Assembly: GCA_028690445.1 (NCBI GenBank)
Contig: JAQVBE010000016.1
Span: 1 to 64,000, forward strand
Length of the DNA stretch: 64,000 nt
Direction of reading: 5' to 3'
Source: Aliarcobacter sp.
Lineage (GTDB): Bacteria > Campylobacterota > Campylobacteria > Campylobacterales > Arcobacteraceae
The notes under the pieces were generated by a model that saw nothing but the letters and a program-made list of their open reading frames with translations, was not told where the DNA came from and did no database searches. Both the position numbers and the translations under genes were made by a program. Below are positions 1 through 9,479 of the stretch, piece after piece. The first letter of the stretch is position 1, and the number at the start of each line of letters is the position of its first letter.

Positions 1-371
1 ACTTCTACAGGTGTACCTTCCCAGATACCATGTTTTGTACAGTAACCATGAGCTACTAGATTTAATTTACTTCCAGTTGGAATGATTGTAAATGTAGTTG
101 TATTATGAGCTTTAACATTTCCTAGTGTTCCTGGAACATAAGAAGCTTTAGCTAATTGAATATCCCCATTATATAAAGTTACAGATTCAATATAATGATC
201 AAAATCATCTGGATGAGTATATTCGTTACCCATTTTTACAGTTACTTCAAAAGGTTCACCTTTTTTTGCAGTTGCTGCACAGTGAATAAATGGACTGTGT
301 CTATCAATTAAATCCTTTTTTGCTTCTCTTTCAACAGTATCAATATCAACATATTTGTTAATTTTTGGCAT
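1..371 (-). CDS. superoxide reductase (desulfoferrodoxin/neelaredoxin family), 3' end outside window
   Basis: The first 123 residues are visible; the C-terminus runs off the left edge. Superoxide reductases reduce superoxide to hydrogen peroxide in the cytoplasm at a mononuclear iron held by four histidines and one cysteine. Matching residues can be seen: a His in DRHSPF near the start, two His in THPDDFDHYI, and the Cys and last His in YCTKHGIWEG. There is no N-terminal desulforedoxin domain with four cysteines, so this is the one-iron type. The start is the ATG at 369-371, preceded on its strand by the ribosome binding sequence AGGAGA. It is divergent from thiL. The electron donor cannot be judged here. 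Confidence 0.85.
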   Translation of the reverse strand, partial: MPKINKYVDIDTVEREAKKDLIDRHSPFIHCAATAKKGEPFEVTVKMGNEYTHPDDFDHYIESVTLYNGDIQLAKASYVPGTLGNVKAHNTTTFTIIPTGSKLNLVAHGYCTKHGIWEGTPVE

Positions 372-505
372 AGTAATCTCCTAATTAAATTTTTAAAAGC
401 CAATTATACAATAATTTATCTAAAATAAAAAGGATATCTTTTATCCCCTTTATAAAATTATCCAGAAATATAAAATACTGTATATGTTTTTTTGTTCATC
501 TTTGA

Positions 506-511
506 TATAAT
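506..511 (+). promoter_or_regulatory. possible -10 box (TATAAT) directly before thiL
   Basis: A perfect TATAAT lies only five bases before the thiL start codon, and no clear Shine-Dalgarno sequence is present. If it is used, transcription would begin at or next to the ATG and the mRNA would be leaderless. No good -35 box is seen, and such boxes arise by chance in AT-rich DNA. Confidence 0.3.
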
Positions 512-516
512 AAAGA

Positions 517-1338
517 ATGAATAAAGAAGAATATTTTATAAAACAATTTTCAAATAATAAAATTATTGGCGATGATGGCGCTTTTATTGATGGTTTTGTT
601 TACTCAATGGATGCTTTTTTTGAAAATGTACATTTTAAAAAAGAGTGGATGAGTTTAAAACAAATCGCTTACAAATCAATGATTGTAAATATTTCAGATG
701 CAATTGTAATGAACGCAGTTCCTTTATATGCACTTTTAAGTGTAGCAATTCCAAAATCATATACAAATGATGATTTAAAAGAGTTAGCAAAGGGATTTAA
801 AAAAGCAGCTAAGAAGTTTGATATTCAAATTATTGGTGGAGATACAATCTCAAATGAAAAACTTGATATTTCAATAACTATAATTTCAAAAACATCAAAT
901 CCAGTTTTAAGAAGTGGAATTAAAAAAAATGATTTACTTTGTTACACTGGAATTTTAGGCTCTTGTAAAGAGGATTTACAAAAACTTTTTGAAAATAAAG
1001 AAATTTCAAAAAAATCAAAATTTATAAAACCAAAATTAAATCCGTACTTTTTTTATGAAATTGCACCATATATTACAGCTTCAATGGATATTTCAGATGG
1101 ATTATTTTTTGAATTGGAAAAATTATCAAAAGCGAGTTCTGTGGGATTTGAGTTTTTTAATGAAATTGATGAAAGTATTGGAAGTTCTGGGGAAGAATAT
1201 GAGGTTTTATTTTCTTTTGATGAGAAGAATTTAGAAAAAATAAATAAAATAGCTTTAAAACATAAAGTAGATTTAAATATATTTGCAAAAGCTGTAAAAG
1301 GTAAATATAGAACTACTTGTAAAAATCATCATTTTTAA
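517..1338 (+). CDS. thiL: thiamine-monophosphate kinase
   Basis: ThiL phosphorylates thiamine monophosphate to thiamine pyrophosphate with ATP in the cytoplasm, the last step of cofactor synthesis. The 273-residue product has the PurM/ThiL-type N-terminal metal-nucleotide motif GDDGA (residues 18-22), the NISDA segment (Asp61), IGGDT at about 106-110, and a later MDISDGL. It is shorter than the roughly 325-residue E. coli enzyme, as is usual in this phylum. The start is the ATG at 517, since the GDDGA motif follows too closely for a later start. truD follows 25 bp downstream, so they are probably co-transcribed. A PnuC-family transporter and a small-molecule kinase near 38-39 kb may feed the same pathway. 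Confidence 0.9.
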   Translation: MNKEEYFIKQFSNNKIIGDDGAFIDGFVYSMDAFFENVHFKKEWMSLKQIAYKSMIVNISDAIVMNAVPLYALLSVAIPKSYTNDDLKELAKGFKKAAKKFDIQIIGGDTISNEKLDISITIISKTSNPVLRSGIKKNDLLCYTGILGSCKEDLQKLFENKEISKKSKFIKPKLNPYFFYEIAPYITASMDISDGLFFELEKLSKASSVGFEFFNEIDESIGSSGEEYEVLFSFDEKNLEKINKIALKHKVDLNIFAKAVKGKYRTTCKNHHF

Positions 1339-1363
1339 AATATAAATAAAACAAGGAAAAATA

Positions 1364-2428
1364 TTGGAACAATTACAAAGATATTTAAATCATTCAAAAA
1401 TTGATGTGTTATTTAAACAAAACAAAGATGACTTCGTGGTTACAGAAATCCCACTTTATGAATTTTCAGGTGAGGGTGAGCATCTAGTTTTAAAAATTAG
1501 AAAAAAAGATTTAGCAACTTGGGATGCAATAGAAATACTTGCAAAATATTTAAATTGTAGTTCAAGAGAGTTTGGATATGCAGGTCTAAAAGATAAAAAT
1601 GCACTAACTGTTCAATCAATATCTGTTCATAGAAAATATGAAGAGGTTTTAAAATCTTTCCAACATGAAAATCTAAAAATACTTGAAACAACATATCATA
1701 ATAACAAAATAAAAGTTGGTCACTTAAAAGGTAATAAATTTTTTATTAGACTAAAAAGAGTGGGAGCAATTGAAAAAAGAAAAATTGAAGAAGCTTTAGG
1801 TTCGATCGTAACTCATGGAATTCCTAACTATTTTGGTTTTCAAAGGTTTGGAATTGAGGGTGACAACTACAAAAAAGGTAAAGATATTATTGATGGAAAA
1901 CTAAAAGAGAAAAGAAGAAATTTAAAACAAATGTATATCAATGCATATCAAAGTTATCTTTTTAACTCTTGGCTTTCAAAAAGAATTGAAATATCAAAAT
2001 TAGTTGATGCTTTTGAGCCAAAAGAGATTTATCAAAGATTAAATTTACCTCTTGATGTAGTAAAACAGATGAAAAAACAAAAACATCCTTTTAAACTAAT
2101 AACTGGAGATCTACTTTCTCATTATCCATTTGGAAAAATTTTTACAATTGAAAATTTAGAAGAAGAATCTCAAAAATTTAATGAAAGAGATAGAGTTCCG
2201 ACAGGACTTTTAAGTGGAAAAAGAGTTAAAAACTCTGAAGGCTTAGCTTATGAAATAGAAAAAGAGTATGAAGAAAATACAGGTGAAGATGGTGCAAGAA
2301 GATTTGCATGGGTTTTTCCTGAAGATATATCAAGTAATTATAAAGAAGATAAAAACTGGTTTGAAGTACAATTTTTCTTACCAAAAGGATCATACGCAAC
2401 TGAAGTAATTGCAGAAATAATACATTAA
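1364..2428 (+). CDS. truD: tRNA pseudouridine(13) synthase TruD
   Basis: TruD isomerises uridine 13 of tRNA-Glu to pseudouridine. The 354-residue protein carries the family motif GLKDKNA at residues 74-80; Asp77 is the expected catalytic aspartate. The RNA-binding motif NYFGFQRFG appears at about 155. The start is TTG at 1364, with AAGGA seven bases upstream; no ATG fits the conserved N-terminus. It follows thiL closely. Length and motifs are normal for the family. Confidence 0.92.
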   Translation: MEQLQRYLNHSKIDVLFKQNKDDFVVTEIPLYEFSGEGEHLVLKIRKKDLATWDAIEILAKYLNCSSREFGYAGLKDKNALTVQSISVHRKYEEVLKSFQHENLKILETTYHNNKIKVGHLKGNKFFIRLKRVGAIEKRKIEEALGSIVTHGIPNYFGFQRFGIEGDNYKKGKDIIDGKLKEKRRNLKQMYINAYQSYLFNSWLSKRIEISKLVDAFEPKEIYQRLNLPLDVVKQMKKQKHPFKLITGDLLSHYPFGKIFTIENLEEESQKFNERDRVPTGLLSGKRVKNSEGLAYEIEKEYEENTGEDGARRFAWVFPEDISSNYKEDKNWFEVQFFLPKGSYATEVIAEIIH

Positions 2429-2506
2429 TAATTAAATAAATATAAAATATATTAAGTTAGAATAAGTTAAACTCTTTAAAAGTAACTAAAAAATAAAGGA
2501 AGTTTT

Positions 2507-2860
2507 ATGTCATACGAAGAATTAATTGCGCAATTATGTGAAGTTATAAAAGAATCAGAGATGAATGCTCAATTAATTTATGATAATATCGAATCAATTG
2601 AAGAAATTATAAGTGATTCAGAACTACCTTTACATAAAAAAGATAAAGCTATAAATAAAATTTCTGATATTTTTGGTTTATTACAACATCATGATTTACA
2701 TAGACAAAAAATCGAAAGAGTTGTGAATTTTGTTTGTGAAAAAAATGATATAGATAAAAGCCAATATAATCTAGCTCCTAGTGCTAAAAACATTGATTCA
2801 TGTGAGGAAACTCTTTCGGATGATGAATTAGAAGCTTTGATTAAACAAATGCAAGCTTAA
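2507..2860 (+). CDS. small CheZ-like chemotaxis phosphatase candidate
   Basis: A 117-residue, highly helical protein. The stretch HDLHRQKIERV (residues 62-72) matches the CheZ catalytic signature, in which an Asp and a Gln four residues later (here Asp63 and Gln67) act on phospho-CheY. The tail DDELEALIKQMQ resembles the acidic, CheY-binding C-terminal peptide of CheZ. Known CheZ proteins are about 200-250 residues, so this would be a minimal version. The ATG at 2507 has AAGGA upstream. The gene faces a chemotaxis receptor gene and shares a terminator with it, which fits a chemotaxis role. The assignment rests on a short motif and could be wrong. Confidence 0.6.
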   Translation: MSYEELIAQLCEVIKESEMNAQLIYDNIESIEEIISDSELPLHKKDKAINKISDIFGLLQHHDLHRQKIERVVNFVCEKNDIDKSQYNLAPSAKNIDSCEETLSDDELEALIKQMQA

Positions 2861-2864
2861 GATG

Positions 2865-2900
2865 AAGAGGATAAGAGAAATCTTCTTTTATCCTCTTTTA
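2865..2900. terminator. bidirectional rho-independent terminator
   Basis: A 15-bp stem (2865-2879 with 2883-2897, one mismatch) with a 3-base loop lies between two converging genes. T-rich sequence follows on the plus strand and A-rich sequence precedes it, so it can serve both. Confidence 0.8.
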
Positions 2901-2902
2901 TT

Positions 2903-5086
2903 TTAACTTCTTTTATTTACTTTAATATTATTAAGATTTGTAAAAATTTTAAAAGTATCAATTTCTATTTCTTTTGCTTTTTTATTTAAAGTTTCATTTG
3001 CTTCTTTATTTGAGTTTGCATCTACTAAATCTTGCAGGTTACTATGGAATTTTTTATTTAATTTGTCTATATTACTCAGTATTTCCACATCAACTCTTTT
3101 ATCTGAATTTACATAATTTTCGCACCATTGTTTTAAACTTTGATTTTCTTCAATTTTAAATGATTTATAATTACCCAATTTTGCGTACGCTTTATCTTTT
3201 GTATTTAGTAATTCTACTTTTAATAAAGCTATATCATATACTAAATCTACATCAGCAACCTTATCTAAAGAGTCTTGTAAAAACGAAGCTTTTGCAGCGG
3301 CTGTTACTAATGAGTTTGACATATTAGCAATATTTTCAGCCATAGTAGAAATTTGATCTGCAACTTGTGCATTTTTTTGAGTTGCTTGGTCTAATAAATT
3401 AATAGCATCATTAATTTGAACTATTCCTTTTTCTTGTTCTTTTGAGGCACTTGCAACTTCATTTATTGTTAAGATTGTATTTGAAATATTTTCATTTAGT
3501 TCTTTATATCCTTCAATCATATTATCAGAGATACTTTTACCTTCTTTAGCTTTTCTACTAGCTAATTCAACAATATTTTTAATTTCTTTAGCTGCATCGG
3601 CACTTCTATTTGCAAGATTTCTCACTTCAGCTGCAACAACAGCGAATCCTTTTCCAGCTTCTCCCGCAGTTGCTGCTTCAACGGCTGCATTTAATGAAAG
3701 AATATTTGTTTGGAATGCTATTTGATCAATAACTTCAATAGCTTCATTTATAGAGCTTACTTCTTTGTTTATTTCATCCATAGAATTAGCTGTTTGATTT
3801 GCTAAATCTTGTCCATTTTTTGCAGATGTAGTAACATTTTGTGCAAGTTGTGACATTTTATTTGTTGCTAGGGTATTTGCTTGAATAGTTGATGTTATTT
3901 CTTCTAAAGCAGCAGCTGTTTCTTCTAAAGATGCAGCTTGTTGATTTGAAGAAGCAGAAAGATTATTTGATGCACTTGAAAGTGTTTGTGTATTTTCGTT
4001 TAGTGCATTTCCAGTGTTCATAACCATTGCTAAAATTTCAGAAGTATTATTTCCCACAAGTTTAATACCAGCTGTTAATGAACCTAAGTTTCCATAAATT
4101 CCATCATCATTAATTTTATAATCAAATTTTGATTCAGAGTAATATCTTAGTGTTTCATTTATTTTATCTACAGTATTTTTTGTACTTAAAATCATAGAAT
4201 TTAATCTATTTTTTAAATCTTCAACGTGAGGATTAGATGCAGTTCCTTCAACTTTATAAACAAAAAATCCATTTGCAGTTTTTTCTAAAACATCACTTGC
4301 TTCTTCGATTACTCTTTCATCTTGTTTTAATCCAGCTCTTACTTTGTCCATATAAGCATTGAATAAAGTAGCAACTTCTCCTATTTCATCTTTTGATTCA
4401 ATAGCTAAAGAGATATTTGTATCATTTGAATGTAATAAATTTTCGAATCCATTTTTTAATTTTTCAATTGGATTTGTAGCCTTTCTTACAATAACAAGAA
4501 TTAAACCAATAGTTATAAAAGCTAATATTATAGATATAATTGAAATTTCTGTAACTAAACTTCTTATTTGAGTGTCGGCTTCAGCAAGTGAAAAAGTCAA
4601 ATCCATTACTCCAATTACATCACCTTCATTTTGATTACCATGACACATTAAGCACTCTGCTGTTGCAATCATTGGTTTTATCATTCTAATATTATGACCT
4701 GTTTCATTGTTTGTTTGTAAAAGTAAAGGTTGTTTTGAATCAAAGGTATTAAGAACTTCTTTATCTGTTGTATATGGAATATTTGAAGGATACAATTCCA
4801 TTAAAGGCTTTCCTTTTGCAACAGTTAAATCTTTAACACCTTTTATATGTCTAGCATCTTCTTCTGCTTTTGCTATTTGTACAGGGTCTCCAGTATTCAT
4901 AGCATTTCTTAGACTTTGAAACATTGCAGAGTTTAACATTTCAAGATTGTCTTTTGTTTTTTCAATAGAATCTTTGGTCACTTTTTCTGTAGTGAAATAT
5001 ACAACTGTAATACTACTTAGCGACATTAAAATAAATAGAGCAAAAATTATCTTATTGCTTATTTTTTTTGTTATTAATTCAAGCAT
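2903..5086 (-). CDS. methyl-accepting chemotaxis protein with haem-c sensor domain
   Basis: A 727-residue receptor. Residues about 13-31 form the first membrane helix. The periplasmic part (about 32-180) resembles the DUF3365/Tll0287-like domain and contains a c-type haem motif, Cys145-Leu-Met-Cys148-His149. A second helix spans about 181-200, followed by a HAMP region and the cytoplasmic signalling domain with the hairpin tip [18 protein letters not shown]. The last 100 residues continue beyond the signalling domain and contain QWCENYV and KKFHSNL, weakly like a CZB zinc-binding domain. A haem-bearing receptor would sense redox state or a gas such as NO or O2; that is inference. It converges with the CheZ-like gene. 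Confidence 0.88.
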   Translation of the reverse strand: MLELITKKISNKIIFALFILMSLSSITVVYFTTEKVTKDSIEKTKDNLEMLNSAMFQSLRNAMNTGDPVQIAKAEEDARHIKGVKDLTVAKGKPLMELYPSNIPYTTDKEVLNTFDSKQPLLLQTNNETGHNIRMIKPMIATAECLMCHGNQNEGDVIGVMDLTFSLAEADTQIRSLVTEISIISIILAFITIGLILVIVRKATNPIEKLKNGFENLLHSNDTNISLAIESKDEIGEVATLFNAYMDKVRAGLKQDERVIEEASDVLEKTANGFFVYKVEGTASNPHVEDLKNRLNSMILSTKNTVDKINETLRYYSESKFDYKINDDGIYGNLGSLTAGIKLVGNNTSEILAMVMNTGNALNENTQTLSSASNNLSASSNQQAASLEETAAALEEITSTIQANTLATNKMSQLAQNVTTSAKNGQDLANQTANSMDEINKEVSSINEAIEVIDQIAFQTNILSLNAAVEAATAGEAGKGFAVVAAEVRNLANRSADAAKEIKNIVELASRKAKEGKSISDNMIEGYKELNENISNTILTINEVASASKEQEKGIVQINDAINLLDQATQKNAQVADQISTMAENIANMSNSLVTAAAKASFLQDSLDKVADVDLVYDIALLKVELLNTKDKAYAKLGNYKSFKIEENQSLKQWCENYVNSDKRVDVEILSNIDKLNKKFHSNLQDLVDANSNKEANETLNKKAKEIEIDTFKIFTNLNNIKVNKRS

Positions 5087-5192
5087 GACACCAGCCTTTT
5101 TGTTTAAGTGTATTTATTATATAATGAACTTCATTTATTAAATATTAATTAAATATTAAATTCAGGATTTTATTACATAAAGAGTTAGAATA

Positions 5193-5756
5193 ATGATAGT
5201 CGGGCTTATAGGTAAAATAATAAAAAAAGAACCAACGTTATTAAATGTAAATGTAAGTGGAATAATTTATGAGATTTTTGTTTCTCTAAACTGTAGTTCA
5301 AAAATTATTTCCGATGATGTTAAACTAGAAATTACTCATATAATTAGAGAAGATGCTCAATCTTTATATGGTTTTTTAGATGTAAATGAGAAAAAACTTT
5401 TTGATACAGTAATTAAAATAAATGGAGTGGGTCCAAAAGTCGCCCTTGCCATTTGTTCAACTTTTACACCAACATCTTTTGCACAAATTGTAAGTGAGAA
5501 TGATGTTACTATGTTAAAAAGAGTTCCAGGGCTTGGACCAAAAGGTGCAAGTAGAATATTAGTGGAACTTTCAGGATTTATTGTTGATTCCCATGATGAA
5601 AGTGATAATTCAGCACTTTCTGCGTCATTTGAAGCAGCACTTGCTTTAGAATCGTTAGGATTTAAAAAAGATTTAGTTTCTAAAATATTAAAAACTTGTG
5701 TGAGTGGAAACACAAGTGATTTAGTAAAAGAAGCATTAAAAAAATTACAAAAATAA
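5193..5756 (+). CDS. ruvA: Holliday junction branch migration protein RuvA
   Basis: RuvA binds four-way DNA junctions and loads the RuvB motor during recombinational repair. The 187-residue protein has the N-terminal OB-fold start MIVGLIGKI, two helix-hairpin-helix motifs ([10 protein letters not shown] at about 76 and [13 protein letters not shown] at about 111) and a C-terminal helical domain that contacts RuvB. The length is normal. It is the first gene of a five-gene block with ddl, a hydrolase, murF and a HIT protein, an order also found in Campylobacter. ruvB and ruvC are not in this window. Confidence 0.95.
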   Translation: MIVGLIGKIIKKEPTLLNVNVSGIIYEIFVSLNCSSKIISDDVKLEITHIIREDAQSLYGFLDVNEKKLFDTVIKINGVGPKVALAICSTFTPTSFAQIVSENDVTMLKRVPGLGPKGASRILVELSGFIVDSHDESDNSALSASFEAALALESLGFKKDLVSKILKTCVSGNTSDLVKEALKKLQK

Positions 5757-5785
5757 AAAAAATATATTTATAAAAAAGGAATTTG

Positions 5786-6829
5786 ATGAAGATAGCTATA
5801 GTTTTTGGTGGAATAAGTTTTGAACATGAAATCTCAATAGTAAGTTCAATTGCTATGAAAGATGTATTAAATAATGACGAATTAATTTATTTATTTTTAG
5901 ATGCATCGCGAGATTTATATCTTATTCCAACTAATATTATTAAATCAAAACTGTTTAGTTCAGGTGAATACAAAAAGTTTGACAAAGTTTATTTCCAAAA
6001 AGGTGGATTTTACAAAAAAGGTGGACTTTTTTCAAAAGAGCAAACCATACCTTATGATGTTGTTTTAAATCTTTCTCATGGTGGAGATGGAGAAGATGGA
6101 ATTTTATCTTCTGTTTTAGATTTTTACAATATTCCATTTATTGCTCCAAGAACTGAAGCTTGTGTAGTTAGTTCAAATAAATTTTTAACAAAAGGTTATG
6201 CTTCAAGTGTTGGAGTTAATACTTTAGATTATAAATATTTTACAAAAGGGCAAAAAGTTACTGTTGATTCATTTCCAGTTATTTTAAAACCTGTAAAACT
6301 TGGAAGTTCAATTGGTGTTTCAATTGTTAAAAATCAAGAAGAGTTAGAATATGCACTTGATGTGGCTTTTGAATTTGATAATGCAATTATAATTGAGCCA
6401 TTTATAAGTGGAGTAAAAGAATACAACTTAGCGGGAACAAAAGTAAATGGAGAGTTTAGATTTTCTATTATTGAAGAGCCACAAAAAGCTGAATTTTTAG
6501 ATTTTGATAAAAAATATTTAGATTTTTCAAGAACTTCAAAAGCTTTAGAAGTTGATTTAGGAGAAAAATTAAATGAAGAGATAAAAGAGTCATTTAGAAG
6601 ACTTTATAATACTTTATTTGAAGGTTCAATCATTAGATGTGATTTTTTTGTTGTAAATGACACAGTTTATTTAAATGAAATAAACTCAATTCCTGGATCT
6701 ATGGCAAATTATCTATTCCAAGATTTTGCAACTTTATTTAATGATGTTGCAAATAACCTTCCAAGAAAAAAAAATATTCCAATAACTTATGAATATGTGA
6801 ATAAAATACAAGCGACTAAAGGAAAATAA
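5786..6829 (+). CDS. ddl: D-alanine--D-alanine ligase
   Basis: Ddl joins two D-alanines with ATP for the peptidoglycan peptide; MurF, encoded two genes on, uses the product. The protein has the ATP-grasp layout: GGISFEHEIS at the N-terminus, LSHGGDGEDG near 95, ILKPVKLGSSIGVS near 170, and the metal-binding end NEINSIPGSM near 300. The ATG at 5786 is preferred over the TTG just before it because AAAAGGA ends five bases upstream. The D-Ala substrate would come from alanine racemase, encoded at 35-36 kb. Confidence 0.95.
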   Translation: MKIAIVFGGISFEHEISIVSSIAMKDVLNNDELIYLFLDASRDLYLIPTNIIKSKLFSSGEYKKFDKVYFQKGGFYKKGGLFSKEQTIPYDVVLNLSHGGDGEDGILSSVLDFYNIPFIAPRTEACVVSSNKFLTKGYASSVGVNTLDYKYFTKGQKVTVDSFPVILKPVKLGSSIGVSIVKNQEELEYALDVAFEFDNAIIIEPFISGVKEYNLAGTKVNGEFRFSIIEEPQKAEFLDFDKKYLDFSRTSKALEVDLGEKLNEEIKESFRRLYNTLFEGSIIRCDFFVVNDTVYLNEINSIPGSMANYLFQDFATLFNDVANNLPRKKNIPITYEYVNKIQATKGK

Positions 6830-6832
6830 GTT

Positions 6833-7552
6833 TTGGCTTCAAAAAATCTGATTGTTGATAATAAAAGTTTTGATATTTCTTATGAAATAGTAAACCCAAC
6901 AGCTAAAAAAGATATAATTTTTTTGCATGGTTGGGGTTCAAATAAAGATATTATGAAAAATGTTTTTTCACCTTATTTGAAAGATTTTAGACATATTTAT
7001 ATTGACTTACCAGGATTTGGGAAAAGTTTGAATAATTATGTATTAACAACACAAGATTATGCCAAAATTGTTGATGAATTTTTAAAGCTTTTAGATTCTT
7101 CAAAGGATATAATTGCAGGTCACTCTTATGGTGGAAAAGTTGCAGTTTTATTAAATCCAAAAAATTTAGTAATGTTAAGTAGTGCTGGAATTTTAGAAAA
7201 GAAACCTTTTGATGTAAAAGCAAAAATCTTTTTTGCAAAGGTTTTTAATGCTTTGGGATTAAGAGCTGTTACAAAAAGATTTAGAAGTAAAGATGTAAAT
7301 ACAATGAGTGAAAATATGTATGCAACTTTTAAAAATGTTGTAAATGAAGATTTTTCATCGTATTTTTCAAACTTTTCAAATAATGCTTTGGTTTTTTGGG
7401 GAGAAAAGGATACCGCTACTTCAATAGAATCTGGTAAAAAAATGGCATCATTACTAAAAAAATCGACATTTACATCTTATGATGGAGATCATTACTTCTT
7501 TGCAAAAAATGCAAAAAATATAAGTGAGAGAATTGAAAATGGAATACTTTAA
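6833..7552 (+). CDS. alpha/beta-fold hydrolase
   Basis: A 239-residue protein of the alpha/beta-hydrolase superfamily. HGWGSNKDIM near residue 32 is the oxyanion-loop region, GHSYGGK near 97 is the nucleophile elbow with the catalytic Ser, and GDHYFF near the C-terminus supplies the likely catalytic His. The start is TTG at 6833, three bases after ddl and with GGAAAA upstream. The 3' end overlaps the start of murF by 14 bases. A homologue lies at the same place between ddl and murF in Campylobacter. The substrate cannot be told from the sequence. Confidence 0.85.
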   Translation: MASKNLIVDNKSFDISYEIVNPTAKKDIIFLHGWGSNKDIMKNVFSPYLKDFRHIYIDLPGFGKSLNNYVLTTQDYAKIVDEFLKLLDSSKDIIAGHSYGGKVAVLLNPKNLVMLSSAGILEKKPFDVKAKIFFAKVFNALGLRAVTKRFRSKDVNTMSENMYATFKNVVNEDFSSYFSNFSNNALVFWGEKDTATSIESGKKMASLLKKSTFTSYDGDHYFFAKNAKNISERIENGIL

Positions 7553-8975
7553 TATTATTACGCACATTATTTTAATAATGAGTTTAGGTTGGTATTTAAT
7601 TACTAATCTTCAATGGTATAACTATAAATTAGAAAGAGTTATCCTAAAACATCATAAATGGCAATGGCATATTACATATTTCCTTTCTCCAATCGTTCTT
7701 TTTTATATTATTCCTGAACCTTATTATGCTATTTATTTTTACCTTATATATATGACAAGTTTTGTTTTATGGAATAAAAAATTAGATAAACAACTTGTTT
7801 TGACATCAAGGGTTAAAAGATTTTTAGCAATATTACTTTTTATAACATTTGCAATGACAGCTCTTTGTTTAGCAAGTCCTAATTGCACAAATATGTTTAT
7901 TTTTATTCCATTGATTTTAGTTTATGTTATTTCAACAATTATGGAAAAGATATTTTTTATCTCTTTCAAACATAAAGCAAAACAAAGATTCCAAAGTATT
8001 GCAGGATTACGAACAGTTGCAATTACTGCTTCATTTGGAAAAACATCTATTAAAAACTATTTATATCATGTTTTAAAAAAGAAGTATAAAACATATAAAA
8101 CTCCAAGAAGTGTAAATACTATTGGAGGAATAGTTCTTGATGTAAATAAAGATATTCCTCTTGATACACAAATATACATTGCAGAAGCAGGAGCTAGAGT
8201 AAAAGGTGATATTGAAGAAATCACAATGTTTTTAGAACCTGATATTTGTGTTATTGGAAGTGTTGGTGAACAACATATTGAATATTTTAAAACCCTAGAC
8301 AATATAATTCACACAAAAATGGAAATTTTAAAATCTCCAAAAATGAAAATGGGATTTGTTCATGAATCGGTTCCTATTAAACCTTATTCAACTATTACAA
8401 AATATCCAAATAATTTACATATTACAAAAAGCAATTTAGATGGTATTTGGTTTGATGTTGAAGTTGCAGGAAATATAGAACATTTCCATGCTCCAATTTT
8501 AGGAAGTTTTAATGCAATAAATTTAACAGCAGTTATTTTAGTATCGCACTATTTAGGTATGAGTATAAATGAAATAAAAATGGCGCTTTGTACTCTTCCT
8601 CAAGTTGAACATAGACTTCAAAAAATAGAAGCAGGTGGAAAAATCATAATAGATGATTCTTTTAATGGAAATTTAACTGGAATGCTTGAAGCTGTAAGCA
8701 TTTGTTCAACTCATACAGGAAGAAAAGTAATTATAACTCCAGGACTTGTTGAATCAACTGATGAAGCAAATATTTTATTAGCAAAAGAGATAAATAAGAA
8801 TTTTGATTTTGTAATTTTAACAGGAAGTTTAAATACTCATTTATTTAGTGCAAATATCGATAAAGAGAAAGTATATGTTCTAAAAGATAAAGCATTAATG
8901 GAAGCAACTTTAGCAAAAACAACAAGATCTGGTGATTTGATTTTATTTGCAAATGATGCTCCAAATTTCATATAA
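7539..8975 (+). CDS. murF: UDP-N-acetylmuramoyl-tripeptide--D-alanyl-D-alanine ligase
   Basis: MurF adds D-Ala-D-Ala to the UDP-MurNAc-tripeptide, the last cytoplasmic step of the peptidoglycan precursor. The first 130 residues hold several hydrophobic segments, so unlike E. coli MurF this form is probably membrane-associated, as in other Campylobacterota. The Mur ligase P-loop reads ASFGKTSIKNY, and TPRSVNTIGGI follows. IIDDSFNGNL is the expected ligand-binding stretch of the C-terminal half. The ATG at 7539 was chosen over an earlier GTG at 7524; it overlaps the hydrolase gene, typical for translational coupling. Confidence 0.9.
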   Translation: MEYFNIITHIILIMSLGWYLITNLQWYNYKLERVILKHHKWQWHITYFLSPIVLFYIIPEPYYAIYFYLIYMTSFVLWNKKLDKQLVLTSRVKRFLAILLFITFAMTALCLASPNCTNMFIFIPLILVYVISTIMEKIFFISFKHKAKQRFQSIAGLRTVAITASFGKTSIKNYLYHVLKKKYKTYKTPRSVNTIGGIVLDVNKDIPLDTQIYIAEAGARVKGDIEEITMFLEPDICVIGSVGEQHIEYFKTLDNIIHTKMEILKSPKMKMGFVHESVPIKPYSTITKYPNNLHITKSNLDGIWFDVEVAGNIEHFHAPILGSFNAINLTAVILVSHYLGMSINEIKMALCTLPQVEHRLQKIEAGGKIIIDDSFNGNLTGMLEAVSICSTHTGRKVIITPGLVESTDEANILLAKEINKNFDFVILTGSLNTHLFSANIDKEKVYVLKDKALMEATLAKTTRSGDLILFANDAPNFI

Positions 8976-8990
8976 AATTTAGGAAATAAA

Positions 8991-9479
8991 ATGGAACATT
9001 TATATGCGCCATGGCGATATGATTATGTTAGTGAGGAAAAAATAGAGGGTTGTGTTTTTTGTCATATTTCAAAAAATATAGATGATAAAAAAATGCAAGT
9101 TGTATTTTGGGATGAATATTGTTATGTGGTTATGAATAAATTTCCATATAGTCCAGGTCATATGATGGTTGTTCCTTTTTTTCATACTTCAAATATTGAA
9201 GATTTACAAGATGATGTTTGGATGCAAATGAGCATTCGTGTGCGTCAAGGAGTAAAGCTTCTAAAAGAAGTTATGCCATGTGAAGGTGTAAATATTGGTA
9301 TGAACTTAGGAAAGGCAGCAGGTGCAGGAATTGAACAACATGTACACTATCATATGCTTCCAAGATGGAATGGAGATACAAATTTTATAAGTACACTTGG
9401 TGGAACAAGAGTATATCCAGCTTCTTTTGATGAGATTTTTAAAAAACTAAAAGATAACGCACCAAAATATTTTATATAA
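8991..9479 (+). CDS. HIT-family nucleotide hydrolase/transferase
   Basis: A 162-residue histidine-triad protein. The triad HVHYHML (His117, His119, His121) is the catalytic motif; such enzymes hydrolyse nucleoside phosphoramidates or act as Ap4A phosphorylases. The N-terminus has a CVFCH zinc-type motif at 21-25. The N-terminal EHLYAPWRYDYV is typical of the Ap4A phosphorylase-like branch. The ATG at 8991 has AGGAAA upstream, 15 bp after murF, making it the last gene of this operon. Confidence 0.9.
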   Translation: MEHLYAPWRYDYVSEEKIEGCVFCHISKNIDDKKMQVVFWDEYCYVVMNKFPYSPGHMMVVPFFHTSNIEDLQDDVWMQMSIRVRQGVKLLKEVMPCEGVNIGMNLGKAAGAGIEQHVHYHMLPRWNGDTNFISTLGGTRVYPASFDEIFKKLKDNAPKYFI

